Numbered from the stretch's first letter, positions 34,649 to 49,440 are shown. The stretch is 64,000 nucleotides of DNA from Dryomyza anilis (GCA_951804985.1 OX638133.1:50324170-50388169), one strand, 5' to 3'. A program made the numbers and translations. Notes: generated from the sequence alone by a model not told the origin.

Positions 34649-36076
34649 TTATCGGGGTGACCGTCGCCTCTTCTGCGGCCGGTCCCCCGAGTCGATTCCC
34701 GGCCGGGGTCGACAACAGTCTATTGTCCTGACGCCGTTTTTCCCGCATTGCCAGCAGAAAAGTTTCGCGGGTGCCCGACATTCTCGTTGAAAATGTCCCT
34801 CGCCCCCGCACCGCCAGCAGATCCTTCTGCGATCAAATCCCTTGTCTCGTCCTGGTTGTACGATCCGATGTTGCTCCTCCGAGACTCGTGATGATTCCCT
34901 CTCGCAGTTTTCTCGAGTGACCTGGATAGTATCGAGGTCGTCGGCCATCTGCAACAATTCATCCAGCGTAGTGAACTCCTGGCGCTTTACGTACAGCCGG
35001 TATTCCTGGCGGCAGTTCCTATAAATCCGCTCCAGCATTTGCACCCTTGAGTATTGGGCGTGTCTCATCAAGTTTTGAATCGCGAGGGTATAGTCCTTAA
35101 ACGGCTCCCCAGGTCGCTGCATTCTTCGGCGAATCGCGTCATCCAGGCCTTCCAAGTACCTGGGTGGTAGGAAAAATTTCAGAAAATCCGTCTTAAATGC
35201 TTCCCATCCGTCCCACCGGATATGATTATTTCGAAACCAGGTGAGAGCTCTGTCCACGAGTAGTTGGGGCATGGCGTGCGGCAACCAATCCCGGCTCACG
35301 TTATATACGTCCGTCAGCTCCTCAATCCGATCTATGAACGCCAATGGGTCACTCTCTCCGTCGAACCGCACTGCCCATTTTCTTACGCGATCCATGGCGA
35401 CAGCATGTGTTGCGTAGCCTCCTCTGGGCATGGGTTCCGCTCTCCTCGGGGATACGTTGTTTGTAGCAGTGCGTGGGGCTATGCTTGAACTGACAGCCCC
35501 CTCCGCGACTGACTTCTTGGTGGGGGTGTAAATCTGGTGATGCGTTGGTTTAGAAACTGGGAGGCTCTGAGCTGTGTTAGGGGATGGTGGGAGCTCGGTC
35601 TCCGCGGTGTCTGTTCGTTTTCCTGCGCTCTCAGTGGCGTCAGGGGTGACGGTGATGGCTCTGGGTGTAGTTTCCATCTTTATCGGGGACACGTTGGCTG
35701 CTCCTATTCTAGTGGGTGGAGATGTACTCGTGCCGGTCGTTGTCTCCACCTCCAAACTCTTGATGGGAGTGGGAGTCCGGTGAATTGTTGGTGTGGGTGT
35801 GGTCGGAACTTCGTCCGTGGTTGGGAGGGGCTCTGTCTTCTCGCCCTCGGCGGTAGCGACGGGAACCGTGAGTGATAAGGGCCCTGGCGACGGACATTTG
35901 GTATGTTTGAGCTCCAGTTTTTGGAGGACCTCGCTCGCGTGACCTCCTTCGGATACAAAACTGCACAGGTTCTTTCTTAATTCTTCCGCTGTGCCGGACT
36001 CTGGCAACCCAAATTAAATGGCGTACGCAACTAAGTCCTCCTTGCGCAGGCCGTAAATCCAGGTCAGTTTCACCAT
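34649..36076 (-). pseudogene. Element C gag
   Basis: The probable start is the ATG at 36076 (MVKLTWIYGLRKEDLVAYAI), followed by an in-frame TAA and then an open 452-codon stretch to 34649. Residues 1-200 are Pro/Thr-rich and low-complexity. Then comes a Retrotrans_gag-like capsid (KWAVRFDGESDPLAFIDRIE, LVDRALTWFRNNHIRWDGWE, FLPPRYLEGL, GEPFKDYTLAIQNLMRHAQY). Two zinc knuckles end it: CWRCGGEGHFQREC is intact, CWQCGKNGVRTIDC has Val in place of His. It begins about 75 bp downstream of the primer-binding site. It is the least damaged gene of this element. Confidence 0.88.
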
Positions 36077-36152
36077 TGTGTCCAAGATACACCGTACGCT
36101 AGGCTACGTTGAGTTGTTTGTGACTGTTATTTTGTTTTGTTTTCACCTCAAG

Positions 36153-36170
36153 GTCCCTGCTCGGGCGCCA
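36153..36170 (-). promoter_or_regulatory. Primer-binding site of element C
   Basis: The minus strand reads TGGCGCCCGAGCAGGGAC, two bases inside the 5' LTR end (TCGTTACA). TGGCGCCCGA-CAGGGAC is the classic lysine-tRNA-type retroelement primer site, here with G at the eleventh base. It fixes the LTR boundary and the element's strand. Confidence 0.88.
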
Positions 36171-36172
36171 CT

Positions 36173-38244
36173 TGTAACGAACTACTTGGCGGTCAAAGGC
36201 TGGGGTAACCTCAGCGGCGGTCCAGGGGTAGGTCGACAAATTATTTATTTGTGTCAGGAGTACCTTGCAAGATAAACTCAACTCGTAGCCTAGTCAGTTC
36301 AGTGAAAACACCCACGTATTTAATATCAATAGTTGGGTTTATTGGATTAATAGTTCTTAAACTAACAAATAATAATAATCGGCGATATAATGATAATAAA
36401 TGAAATAAGCGGGTCCCCGCCGGAAATATTCCGCCGACGCTGAACCCTCGGGTTACGATGTTCGGTCTGGTTTCTTCAGTCTACGCTATTCTCTGCGCAA
36501 CCGTCTGCTTATTGGGCGTGTGCCGCTGTAGGTTGCGTCACTGCGTATTGGTACCGCCCGTGGTCCCTCCTTTGTCCCCGCCTCATTTGCCGGCTCACTT
36601 GTTGCTTCTCCTCGGGCGGTCGCTACTAGTAGTTCGGTCAATAACTCGGGTCTCTTCGGCTCGCTGCCGATCTTCGTTGGTTGTCGTCGACTCGTTGGTT
36701 GCTATTGGACTCGTTCGTATCGTCGGCCCTCGTACGTCTTCGGCCCGTGGTCACTGCTCGTTCGCTGCTACTGCTATGACTCGTTCGTGTCATCCAAAAC
36801 TCGGTCGCCGCTGCTGCTGTAACTCGTTCTTGTCGGCTACTCGTATATCTTCGACTCGTGGCCGCTGCTACTGCTATGACTCGTTCGTGTCCTCGGCAAC
36901 TCGTTCGCCGCTGCTGCTTTGACTCGTTCGTGTCGTCGGCAACTCGTTCGCTGCTGCTGCTGTGACTCGTTCGTGCTGTCGGCTATTCGGGTGGCTTCGA
37001 CTCGGGTCCCTCCGGTTCGTGGCCGCTGCTCGTTGACCACTACTGCGACTCGTTCGTGTCGTAGATAACTCGGGTGTCTTCGGCTCGTTGCCGCTGCGAC
37101 TTGACTGCTACTGCGACTCGTTCGCGCGGTCGGTAACTCGGGTGCCTTCGGCTCGTGGCCGCCGCTCGTTGACTGCTACTGCGACTCCCTCGCCGCTGCT
37201 CGTTGACTGCTACTGCGACTCGTTCGCGCAGTTGGTAAATCGGGTGCCTTCAGCTCGTGGCCGTTTTTCGTGGGATTACTCGTTGTAGCGTTGCGCTTAA
37301 CTCGCTGGCGTGACGCGCAACTGGTGCTCACTGCGGGCGCTAGCACTCGTCAGGTTATATGAATTACAAAATGGCGACTTACCACGAGATGCTTGCTACT
37401 GATGCGATGAGTTCGTGTCGCTGGTGTTTTCGGTTTCTTTTGTCCCAGCCCGCTGGCTTTACTCGTTGTCTCGTCGTGCGCAACTCGCTGGTTATGCGCG
37501 TGACTGACGCTTCGCGGGCGCTCCACTGGCGCTCGTCGGTTTTGAAAAAAATGGAGACTTACCAAGAGGTGCGTGCTTCTGATTTTGGCACCATCGTCTG
37601 TCCGAGCTTCCTCTTGTTAAATTTCCCGTTGCTTGGTTGGTTGTTCGCCTGCGTTTAACAATACTTATTATGACACGTCTCGATGTAGCTTTGCTTCCGG
37701 ATATCGTGCTTTGGTCTCGGTGGTGCATCGTGTCGACCCAAGTGGAAAGCGTTTATATATCTCCACTTGTCCGACAATCGTTGCCAAAGGATTCAACCTG
37801 AGCGTGGAAACAGATGATACTCCTCTAAACCGATTACTTGTCTATAAGAGTATCACTTGCCACGTACCTGTCGAATCCTTCTCTTTGCGATAGAGGCTTT
37901 TCCTCCCAGGAAGAGCTTACTGTACCAAAACCACAGCGGAGATCCAACTCAACTTTCCTTGACGACGGCAACCCAAGAACTGACTTTAACTTCGTTCGTC
38001 GGCTTGCTTCGAACCGTCGGCTTTTCCCCATGTTCATGCGTGACACTCGTTGTCTCTTTCTGGACTTCGTTGTCGCCTCGATCACTCGTTTTCGCAATTC
38101 ACCACGCCGCTATTTCCATCGTTGCTATAATTTATCGGCTGTCCCCTCGCCAGTGTTGCCCACTGGCCGGCGTTTGTCCTTTTGTTTGTCTTGTTTCTGC
38201 GCTAAATGTGTGGGACAAATTTACCACAAAATTTGTCCGTCACA
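36173..38244 (-). repeat. 5' LTR of element C (~2.07 kb)
   Basis: Bounded by TGTAACGA next to the primer-binding site and by CCGTCACA next to (TA)n, giving TG...CA ends. Much longer than typical gypsy LTRs and GC-rich. Homologous to 31445-32602 through most of its length. The frames in it (for example 37838-38272) are not supported as genes. Confidence 0.85.
36640..37280 (+). repeat. Degenerate minisatellite in the element C LTR
   Basis: Imperfect repeats of about 35-60 bp built from TGCTACTGCGACTCGTTCG, TCGTCGGCAACTCG and CTTCGGCTCGTGGCCGCTGC. The 3' LTR has a shorter version at 31500-31800, so the array changed length between the two LTRs. Confidence 0.85.
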
Positions 38245-38254
38245 ATATATATAT

Positions 38255-41630
<3,376 letters not shown>

Positions 41631-43265
41631 TCGTCGTGGTCACTGGCCCACATCCCTCTACGACCACGTAGGGTCACTTCCAAATTGGAGAGAACTTATT
41701 CTTCCTAGTTTGGTTTTTCATTAAAACCGTGTCGTGTGGTTTGAATTGTATAGGGTTGAGGTTCTTGTCGTATTGTTTTTTCGACACCTCCTTGGACCTA
41801 CATTGGTTTTGCCTGACGATCACGTGTGATCGCTGTATTTGGTACTTTACGCTTTAAATTCGTTTAAATTCGTAGGCATGTCGAAGTCAAACCCGTACAA
41901 CGTACGGAATGGTGTTTGACCCGTCGACGTATGCACCGTGTTATTATGAAGATGCATTGCAGAATTTAACCATTGGTCCCAGTTTGACCCATCCTCTTTA
42001 GCAAAACTACGTAAATATTCAGCTAGTGGACGATGACTTCGTTCCAATGACCCATTAGCCTGTGGATGGTAGAGCGTTATATGTAATTATACCCTACACT
42101 AAAAGTGAAAGGGTATATTCAGTTTGGTACGCCGTTTGTAACACCCAGAAGGAAGCATCTCCGGTATGGAAAAGTATATATATTCTTGATCAGCATGACC
42201 TCCTGAGTCGATTTAGCGATGTCCGTCTGTCCGTCTGTCTGTCCGTCTGTCCGTCTGTCTGTCTGTCTGTCTGTCTGTCTGTTGAAATCCCTAAGACTTT
42301 TAAAATTGAAGAGCTAGATAAATGAAACTTATAACTTAGATTACTAATATACCTACGCTGTATGTGCGAAAAAATTGGCGAGACCTATGATCCGTGACCT
42401 ATGATCCGACCACTTATGTTCAAATACCTCATATAAAATGTACATATAAAGATCAATTTTTATGTATACGTGCTTAGGTAAACTTTTTTGGTCAAATATA
42501 TATTGACATCATGCTCAAATACATGATAATAATGTTTTCCGGCGAAAAGACTTGTGGTTCACAAAAAAAAAATCGAAATTCGGTACACCTACCCATTTGT
42601 AAATATGGGTATCAAATGAATGGAAATTCTTCAGCGATTAAATGTTTGTAGTTATTTTCAGGATTCGTATACCCTGGTGACCTTTATATCACTTTGAATG
42701 GTAACCACACATATGTGTAGGGTATTTATAGTCGGCTTAGACCGACTATAATTTTGATAATCCTAACTATCATAATTACACCTACTTTAAAATTTCCCAT
42801 GTGATCTAACCTTCCCAATTCCTAACAATTTACATGCATCCGAAAATAGTTTGGAAACGAAGTTCGATCCATTGTCTGTTACCAATACTTTGGGTATATT
42901 GTGGCGTGTAACTATTTCGTTGAAGAATGCTTTTGCTACGGTGTTTGCTTCCGCATCGGGTATAGCCACACAGCACATAAATTTAGAAAAATTGTCCTGA
43001 AACGTTAAGATGTATTTATTCCCTGAAATGGTTTCAGGCAGAATACCAACCAGGTCCATGTACACTTTGTCAAAGGGTCTGACTGGCGTACCAGTTAGAA
43101 CCATTGGCATATTCATCAGCTTTGAACTCTTGTTTACCTGGCATTTTGAACAATTTTTCACATAATCCTTTATTTGCTTCTGCATACCCTTCCGTCGGTA
43201 CTGTTGCCGAATTCTTAAAAACCACCTTGGTGACCACCTAACGGTGAATCGAGAAAATCCTTAAT
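41631..43265 (-). pseudogene. Gypsy B integrase, left-most partial unit, split by a Helitron
   Basis: The integrase C-terminus (41631-41880) and core end (41847-42047: ERSHRPLAEYLRSF, DQWLNSAMHLHNN) are separated from the core and zinc domain (42817-43265: NCSKCQ, YMDLVGILPE, LVTDNGSNF) by the insertion at 42089-42816. Without it the reading across the join would be continuous with LLGI-KLHITLYHPQANG. This partial unit stops at 43265, where the sequence jumps to integrase C-terminal sequence of the next unit. Confidence 0.85.
42089..42816 (+). mobile_element. DINE-1/INE-1-like Helitron, copy 2, in integrase
   Basis: Begins ATACCCTACACTAAAAGTGA and ends ATCTAACCTTCCC, same ends as copy 1. Contains TATATTCTTGATCAGCATGA and a (GTCT)n microsatellite at 42226-42281. 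Near the 3' end the hairpin TAGTCGGCTTAGACCGACTA (42733-42752) is complete. The empty site in sister units reads TGTAATTTTTTAATTCC; here TGTAATT is followed by the element and then AATTCC, so no long target duplication was made, as expected of a Helitron. Confidence 0.87.
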
Positions 43266-43369
43266 TATTCCTTGGACCTACATTGGTTTTGCCTGACGAT
43301 CTCGTGTGATCGCTGTATTTGGTACTTTAGTACCTTATTGTAGTCTTCTGCGTTATACAAAGGTGAACA

Positions 43370-44182
43370 TTAACGCTTTAAATTCGTAGGCATGTCGAAG
43401 TCAAACCCGTACAACGTACGGAATGGTGTTTGACCCGTCGACGTATGCAATGTGTTATTATGAACATGCATTGCAGAATTTAACCATTGGTCCCAGTTTG
43501 ACCCATCCTCTTTAGCAAAACTACGTAAATATTCAGCTGGTGGACGATGACTTCGTTCCAATGACCCATTAGCCTGTGGATGGTAGAGTGTTATGTGTAA
43601 TTTTTTAATTCCTAACAATTTACATGCATCCGAAAATAGTTTGGAAACGAAGTTCGATCCATTGTCTGTTACCAATACTTTGGGTATATTGTGGCGTGTA
43701 ACTATTTCGTTGAAGAATGCTTTTGCTACGGTGTTGGCTTCCGCATCGGGTATAGCCACACAGCACATAAATTTGGAAAAATTGTCCTGAAACGTTAAGA
43801 TGTATTTATTCCCTGAAATAGTTTCAGGCAGAATACCAACCAGGTCCATGTACACTTTGTCAAAGGGTCTGACTGGCGTACCAGTTAGAACCATTGGCAT
43901 ATTCATCAGCTTTGAACTCTTGTTTACCTGGCATTTTGAACAATTTTTCACATAATCCTTTGTTTGCTTCTGCATACCCTTCCATCGGTACTGTTGCCGA
44001 ATTCTTAAACATTTTTTTACGCCACCTTGGTGACCACCTAACGGTGAATCGTGAAAATCCTTAATTACCGTCTCTTTGTCCCGAGGTTCAGTTAGAATTA
44101 TTATATTGTCATTTTCCTTTGTTATCGAATCGTCAGCATCGCATTCTGACTGTTTCTTATCGTCTTCCTTGTCTCTTTTCAT
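43370..44182 (-). CDS. Gypsy B integrase, most intact copy (unit F0)
   Basis: A 270-codon open frame, the best-preserved integrase here. It joins viral-like cDNA into the host genome. Zinc domain: His44, His51, Cys81, Cys84. Catalytic triad: Asp113 (VYMDLVG), Asp173 (VTDNGSN), Glu209 (SLERSH), with the classic 35 residues between the last two. The first 40 residues are the charged RNase H-integrase linker. It ends at DMPTNLKR with a stop, short of the GPY/F tail, which is absent here because the unit starts at 43266. It is one segment of a broken pol, so not an independent gene. Confidence 0.85.
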   Translation of the reverse strand: MKRDKEDDKKQSECDADDSITKENDNIIILTEPRDKETVIKDFHDSPLGGHQGGVKKCLRIRQQYRWKGMQKQTKDYVKNCSKCQVNKSSKLMNMPMVLTGTPVRPFDKVYMDLVGILPETISGNKYILTFQDNFSKFMCCVAIPDAEANTVAKAFFNEIVTRHNIPKVLVTDNGSNFVSKLFSDACKLLGIKKLHITLYHPQANGSLERSHRPPAEYLRSFAKEDGSNWDQWLNSAMHVHNNTLHTSTGQTPFRTLYGFDFDMPTNLKR

Positions 44183-44556
44183 GGTTTTTGAACGTGTTTG
44201 TACTACAACTACCTTTTCAGTATTATTCGGTTTGCGGATAAGCGCATCAACGTTTAAATTACTTTTTCCCGGTTTGTAATGAATTTCGAAATAATATTTC
44301 GATTATGTGTGTCATTTCGCCATACCTCCTATAAATTTTCTGTAATAATTAATTAAGCCTAAAAATGCTTGAAATTCCTTCCTATTGGAATTTTTTTTAC
44401 ACACTCTACTTTGGCTGGGTCTGGTAGGGCACCTTACTCAGAACACTTATGTCCTAAATATATAACCTCGCGTCGCAAAAACTGACATTTCTCTGTATTT
44501 AATTTCAAATTATGTTCTCTCAGCTTTTGCAAAACTTTGCATAGCCTATTCTCATG

Positions 44557-45171
44557 TTATGCAAAAATATTTCCATAAACCACTATGTCATCTAAATAAA
44601 CGAAACAGTCAATACCCTGTAAACCTGTTAGTATGTGGTTCATTATCCTTTGAAAAGTGGCAGGTGCCCCCGTTAGACCGAATGGCATTCTGTTAAATTC
44701 GAAATGACCAAGACCTGTACTGAAAGCAGTTTTTTCTTTGTCACTATCTTCAACTAGAACCTGATGGTAACCACTTGCTAAATCTAGTGTTGAAAAATAC
44801 CGACTATGACCTAACTGGTCCAAAATCTCATCTATTCGTGGTATCGGAAATACCTGTTTGATGGTGACTTCATTTAATTTTCGGAAATCTATAACCAGTC
44901 TCCATTTCTTATTGCCATCTTTATCGCCCTTTTTAGGTACTAATGGGGAATTCCAAGGCGACATGCTTGGTGAAATAATTCCATCGTCTAACATCTTTGA
45001 TACTTGTCTATTAATCTCATTTCTATGCATATGAGGAAGTTTATACTGTTTCTGATTTATTGGTGGCTGATTCCATTGTGTGGGTATTTCATGTTTTAAT
45101 ACCGGAGTGAATGTTAATTCATCCCCTTCCAAATGAAAAACGTCATGATATGACAAGCAAATATTTTGCAA
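44557..45171 (-). pseudogene. Gypsy B reverse transcriptase, unit F0
   Basis: A 204-codon open part of RT with RLVIDFRKLNEV, STLDLASGYHQVLVEDSD, RMPFGLTGAPATFQRIM and the YLDD box (CFVYLDDIVVYGN). It is cut after YGNIFA by a frame change relative to sister copies (NNLAEHEHRL), whose sequence continues to about 44420. Upstream the frame continues open through KIDESLNKEE. RNase H is missing between 44320 and 44300. Confidence 0.87.
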
Positions 45172-45265
45172 AGATGTAACTTCTTCTTTATTTAATGATT
45201 CATCGATCTTTACATTCCCTAATAATCTATCAATTCTATTTTTATATTAACCGAGTTTATTGTAT

Positions 45266-46547
45266 TTATTGTAGAACTCGCTTTTGTTGCTTCTTTATAT
45301 TTGTAAAAAATTGGGGCTTGAAATTGCTATCAATGGTCACCTCCTTATCGGTGGCATTTAAAATTGATGCATATACTCTATTTCTTCTAACATTTGTTAA
45401 ACTCTCTCCCAAATAGACTCCTGGCTGAATTTCCTGTTTGTGTAACAAAACTATAGGAATTCTTGTTCTTAACGGCAGTGATACAACCATGGCTGTTCTG
45501 GGCTGTACCCTGATTTGTTGATTAAAATTAATATTTTCTATGTCTTGCAATGATTTTAATGGTAATTTAACATGTCTTCATCAAAAAATGTAATTCTTTT
45601 ATTTAACGCATTTATTATAGATCTGCTCCAGAGATTGTCACGCCCGACTATTCTATCTGCTGGTACCCCTTTTTCAAGTGACACAACGTGTAGCGTTAAA
45701 CTCAGGTTATCTATGTTTGTGTGCTGAATCTTAGTGGAGCCTAAGGTTCTAACGCATCCACCAAAAGCACCACTCAGATCTAAATATTCAGATCTGAATA
45801 TTTTTATTAAAATTCGGCAAATGTGCCATCCTATTTTGTTTAATCAGGCTGGTCTCAGCTCCAGAATCCACTAACAAAGTAAGCTTTCCATTTTTTGCTG
45901 CCTCGCAAGGTACTTCAATGAACACATCACTCGTATCGGATATCTTGAAACACTCTCCATGCCGGTTAAATATTTTACGATGCATGCCTTACTGTGAAGC
46001 TAATTTCATTTTTCTCGACATAAATTTACTCTTAAAATTATTAGCAATTGAAGACAATTTAATTTTACAGATAGTGAATTTATTATACATTTCTGACGAT
46101 AAAACACACATAGCGCTAATAATAAAAAGAAATATTGAAATTACATCATTGCAAATTATACTCGCCCCTGTACGGAATGTATCCACAGTCTTGCCAGACG
46201 TTTGATCTACAATTTCTAAATTTTCAGGGCAGTTAATTACAACTTTCTTTTTATTTGATCTATTTTATGCATAATATTTGCGTTTAGCATAACAATTCAT
46301 AATAACATGTCCGTCCTTTCTGCACTAAGTGCAATATTTAGTGGGCCTGTTTGCAAAATCCCCATTACCATTATTTCCTCGAAAAACTTGTGTATCGCGT
46401 TTGTATCGCGTGTCCCCCTCTAAGGCACCAATCGCATCTCAATTGAGCACCCCCGCCTTGGATCTGGATGCCACCTTGACCATTTACCTGAGGTACGGGT
46501 GGCTGACTTCCTTGGGGAGCAGTATGTCCTGGAAAAACATTCCGACC
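45266..46547 (-). pseudogene. Gypsy B protease, linkers and gag end, unit F0
   Basis: The RT-side linker (45266-45550, QIRVQPRTAMVVSLPLRTRI) has a 7-bp deletion near 45310 relative to sister copies. Protease (45788-45985) carries KLTLLVDSGAETSLIKQN but ends early after NIQI, where CAGATCTAAATATTCAGATC replaces the sister sequence. Next come the pre-protease block (45989-46186) and a truncated zinc-knuckle end of gag (46300-46547). A 365-bp linker present at 56284-56640 is deleted here. Confidence 0.8.
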
Positions 46548-47955
46548 TGATTCGCATAGCTAATTGGTTTTATATTGTTACTTTGATTGGTTCTAACCTA
46601 GGTAATATTATAATATTTTAAGTTTTAACGGCATACACTATTTGTGATATGCCTTTAACAAATTATTGTGAATTTTCTTATCTTTGTTTTTGATCAATAT
46701 CGTCGTGGTCACTGGCCCACATCCCTCTACGACCACGTAGGGTCACTTCCAAATTGGAGAGAACTTATTCTTCCTAGTTTGGTTTTTCATTAAAACCGTG
46801 TCGTGTGGTTTGAATTGTATAGGGTTGAGGTTCTTGTCGTATTGTTTTTTCGACACCTCCTTGGACCTACATTGGTTTTGCCTGACGACCACGTGTGATC
46901 GCTGTATTTGGTACTTTAGTACCTTATTGTAGTCTTCTGCGTTCTACAAAGGTGAACATTTACGCTTTAAATTCGTAGGCATGTCGAAGTCAAACCCGTA
47001 CAACGTACGGAATGGTGTTTGACCCGTCGACGTATGCACCGTGTTATTATGAACATGCATTGCAGAATTTAACCATTGGTCCCAGTTTGACCCATCCTCT
47101 TTAGCAAAACTACGTAAATATTCAGCTGGTGGACGATGACTTCGTTCCAATGACCCATTAGCCTGTGGATGGTAGAGTGTTATATGTAATTTAACATCTT
47201 TCTGAATATTTTTATTAAAATTCGGCAAATGTGCCATCCTATTTTGTTTAATCAGGCTGGTCTCAGCTCCAGAATCCACTAACAAAGTAAGCTTTCCATT
47301 TTTTGCTGCCTCGCAAGGTACTTCAATGAACACATCACTCGTATCGGATATCTTGAAACACTCTCCATGCCGGTTAAATATTTTACGATGCATGCCTTAC
47401 TGTGAAGCTAATTTCATTTTTCTCGACATAAATTTACTCTTAAAATTATTAGCAATTGAAGACAATTTAATTTTACAGATAGTGAATTTATTATACATTT
47501 CTGACGATAAAACACACATAGCGCTAATAATAAAAAGAAATATTGAAATTACATCATTGCAAATTATACTCGCCCCTGTACGGAATGTATCCACAGTCTT
47601 GCCAGACGTTTGATCTACAATTTCTAAATTTTCAGGGCAGTTAATTACAACTTTCTTTTTATTTGATCTATTTTATGCATAATATTTGCGTTTAGCATAA
47701 CAATTCATAATAACATGTCCGTCCTTTCTGCACTAAGTGCAATATTTAGTGGGCCTGTTTGCAAAATCCCCATTACCATTATTTCCTCGAAAAACTTGTG
47801 TATCGCGTTTGTATCGCGTGTCCCCCTCTAAGGCACCAATCGCATCTCAATTGAGCACCCCCGCCTTGGATCTGGATGCCACCTTGACCATTTACCTGAG
47901 GTACGGGTGGCTGACTTCCTTGGAGAGCAGTATGTCCTGGAAAAACCTTCCGACC
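46548..47955 (-). repeat. Deleted unit S1 of the gypsy B array (1,408 bp)
   Basis: Starts TGATTCGCATAGCTAATTGG and holds the 3' region end, integrase C-terminus, then jumps at 47191 directly to protease, pre-protease block and truncated gag end. RT, linker and integrase core are gone. The partner copy S2 is at 51562-52969, exactly 5,014 bp away and almost identical. Confidence 0.92.
46944..47393 (-). CDS. Chimeric protease-integrase frame (unit S1)
   Basis: A 149-codon open frame made by the S-unit deletion. Residues 1-65 are protease (MHRKIFNRHGECFKISDTSD, LLVDSGAETSLI with Asp40); from residue ~67 it continues in frame as integrase (KLHITLYHPQANGSLERSHR with the catalytic Glu, then DQWLNSAMHVHNN and GFDFDMPTNLKRK). 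Protease here lacks its C-terminal half and integrase its first two Asp, so neither activity is expected. An in-frame join after a deletion could be chance; the frame is repeated at 51958-52407. Confidence 0.7.
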   Translation of the reverse strand: MHRKIFNRHGECFKISDTSDVFIEVPCEAAKNGKLTLLVDSGAETSLIKQNRMAHLPNFNKNIQKDVKLHITLYHPQANGSLERSHRPPAEYLRSFAKEDGSNWDQWLNSAMHVHNNTVHTSTGQTPFRTLYGFDFDMPTNLKRKCSPL

Positions 47956-48352
47956 TGATTCGCATAGCTAATTGGTTTTATATTGTTACTTTGATTGGTT
48001 CTAACCTAGGGTAATATTATAATATTTTAAGTTTTAACGGCATACACTATTTGTGATATGCCTTTAACAAATTATTGTGAATTTTCTTATCTTTGTTTTT
48101 GATCAATATCGTCGTGGTCACTGGCCCACATCCCTCTACGACCACGTAGGGTCACTTCCAAATTGGAGAGAACTTATTCTTCCTAGTTTGGTTTTTCATT
48201 AAAACCGTGTCGTGTGGTTTGAATTGTATAGGGTTGAGGTTCTTGTCGTATTGTTTTTTCGACACCTCCTTGGACCTACATTGGTTTTGCCTGACGACCA
48301 CGTGTGATCGCTGTATTTGGTACTTTAGTACCTTATTGTAGTCTTCTGCGTT

Positions 48353-48973
48353 CTACAAAGGTGAACATTTACGCTTTAAATTCGTAGGCATGTCGAAGTC
48401 AAACCCGTACAACGTACGGAATGGTGTTTGACCCGTCGACGTATGCACCGTGTTATTATGAACATGCATTGCAGAATTTAACCATTGGTCCCAGTTTGAC
48501 CCATCCTCTTTAGCAAAACTACGTAAATATTCAGCTAGTGGACGATGACTTCGTTCCAATGACCCATTAGCCTGTGGATGGTAGAGTGTTATATGTAATT
48601 TTTTAATTCCTAACAATTTACATGCATCCGAAAATAGTTTGGAAACGAAGTTCGATCCATTGTCTGTTACTAATACTTTGGGTATATTGTGGCGTGTAAC
48701 TATTTTGTTGAAGAATGCTTTTGCTACGGTGTTTGCTTCCGCATCGGGTATAGCCACACAGCACATAAATTTAGAAAAATTGTCCTGAAACGTTAAGATG
48801 TATTTATTCCCTGAAATGGTTTCAGGCAGAATACCAACCAGGTCCATGTACACTTTGTCAAAGGGTCTGACTGGCGTACCAGTTAGAACCATTGGCATAT
48901 TCATCAGCTTTGAACTCTTGTTTACCTGGCATTTTGAACAATTTTTCACATAATCCTTTGTTTGCTTCTGCAT
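48353..48973 (-). pseudogene. Gypsy B integrase, unit F1
   Basis: A 206-codon open stretch with NCSKCQ, DLVG, VTDNGSNF and NGSLERSHRP, including all three catalytic acidic residues. A frame break upstream (GTGAAATCCTT at about 49045) separates it from the His pair. The C-terminal GPY/F part continues to about 48100 in another frame. Same translation as 53367-53987. Confidence 0.85.
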
Positions 48974-49440
48974 ACCCTTCCATCGGTACTGTTGCCGAAT
49001 TCTTAAAAATTTTTTAACGCCACCTTGGTGACCACCTAACGGTGAATCGTGAAATCCTTAATTACCGTCTCTATGTCCCGAGGTTCAGTTAGAATTATTA
49101 TATTGTCATTTTCCTTTGTTATCGAATCGTCAGCATCGCATTCTGTCTGTTTCTTATCGTCTTCCTTGTCTCTTTTCATGGTTTTTGAATGTGTTTGTAC
49201 TACAACTACCTTTTCAGTATTATTCGGTATGCGGCTAAGCGCATTAGCGTTTAAATTACTTTTTCCCGGTTTGTAATGAATTTCGAAATAATATTCCGAT
49301 TATTTGTGTCATTTCGCCATACCTCCTATAAATTTTCTGTAATAATTAATTAAGCCTAAAAATGCTTGAAATTCCTTCATATTTTTCGGAACTGGAATTT
49401 TTTTTACACACTCTACTTTGGCTGGGTCTGGTAGGGCACC

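Larger units (their letters stand above)
31445..38244 (-). mobile_element. LTR retrotransposon C (gypsy-type) with Ulp1-like peptidase
   Basis: GC-rich against its AT-rich host. Minus-strand order: ~2-kb 5' LTR (36173-38244), primer-binding site, gag, protease remnant, RT remnant, a C48/Ulp1-like peptidase frame, and a truncated 3' LTR (31445-32602). LTR ends are TGTGACGG and TCGTTACA on the minus strand. It sits in the (TA)n of gypsy B, so no target duplication can be distinguished. The RT core, RNase H and integrase are missing, so this copy depended on others. Gag and the RT thumb place it in Ty3/gypsy. Confidence 0.88.

Noticed and set aside
35537..35875. 112-codon plus-strand frame
   Set aside because: Antisense shadow of the Pro/Thr-rich N-terminal region of element C gag.
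36458..36922. 154-codon frame on the plus strand, and 37838-38272
   Set aside because: They lie in the LTR of element C, antisense to the element; Ser/Arg/Leu-rich content follows from GC-rich minisatellite repeats.
42226..42281. GTCC/GTCT repeats as a CRISPR-like array
   Set aside because: A 4-bp microsatellite inside a DINE-1-like Helitron, with no spacers; likewise at 10590-10620.
45918..46205. 95-codon plus-strand frame repeated at 47326, 50932, 52340 and 55936
   Set aside because: Antisense shadow of the protease and pre-protease block; conserved only because the units are recent duplicates.
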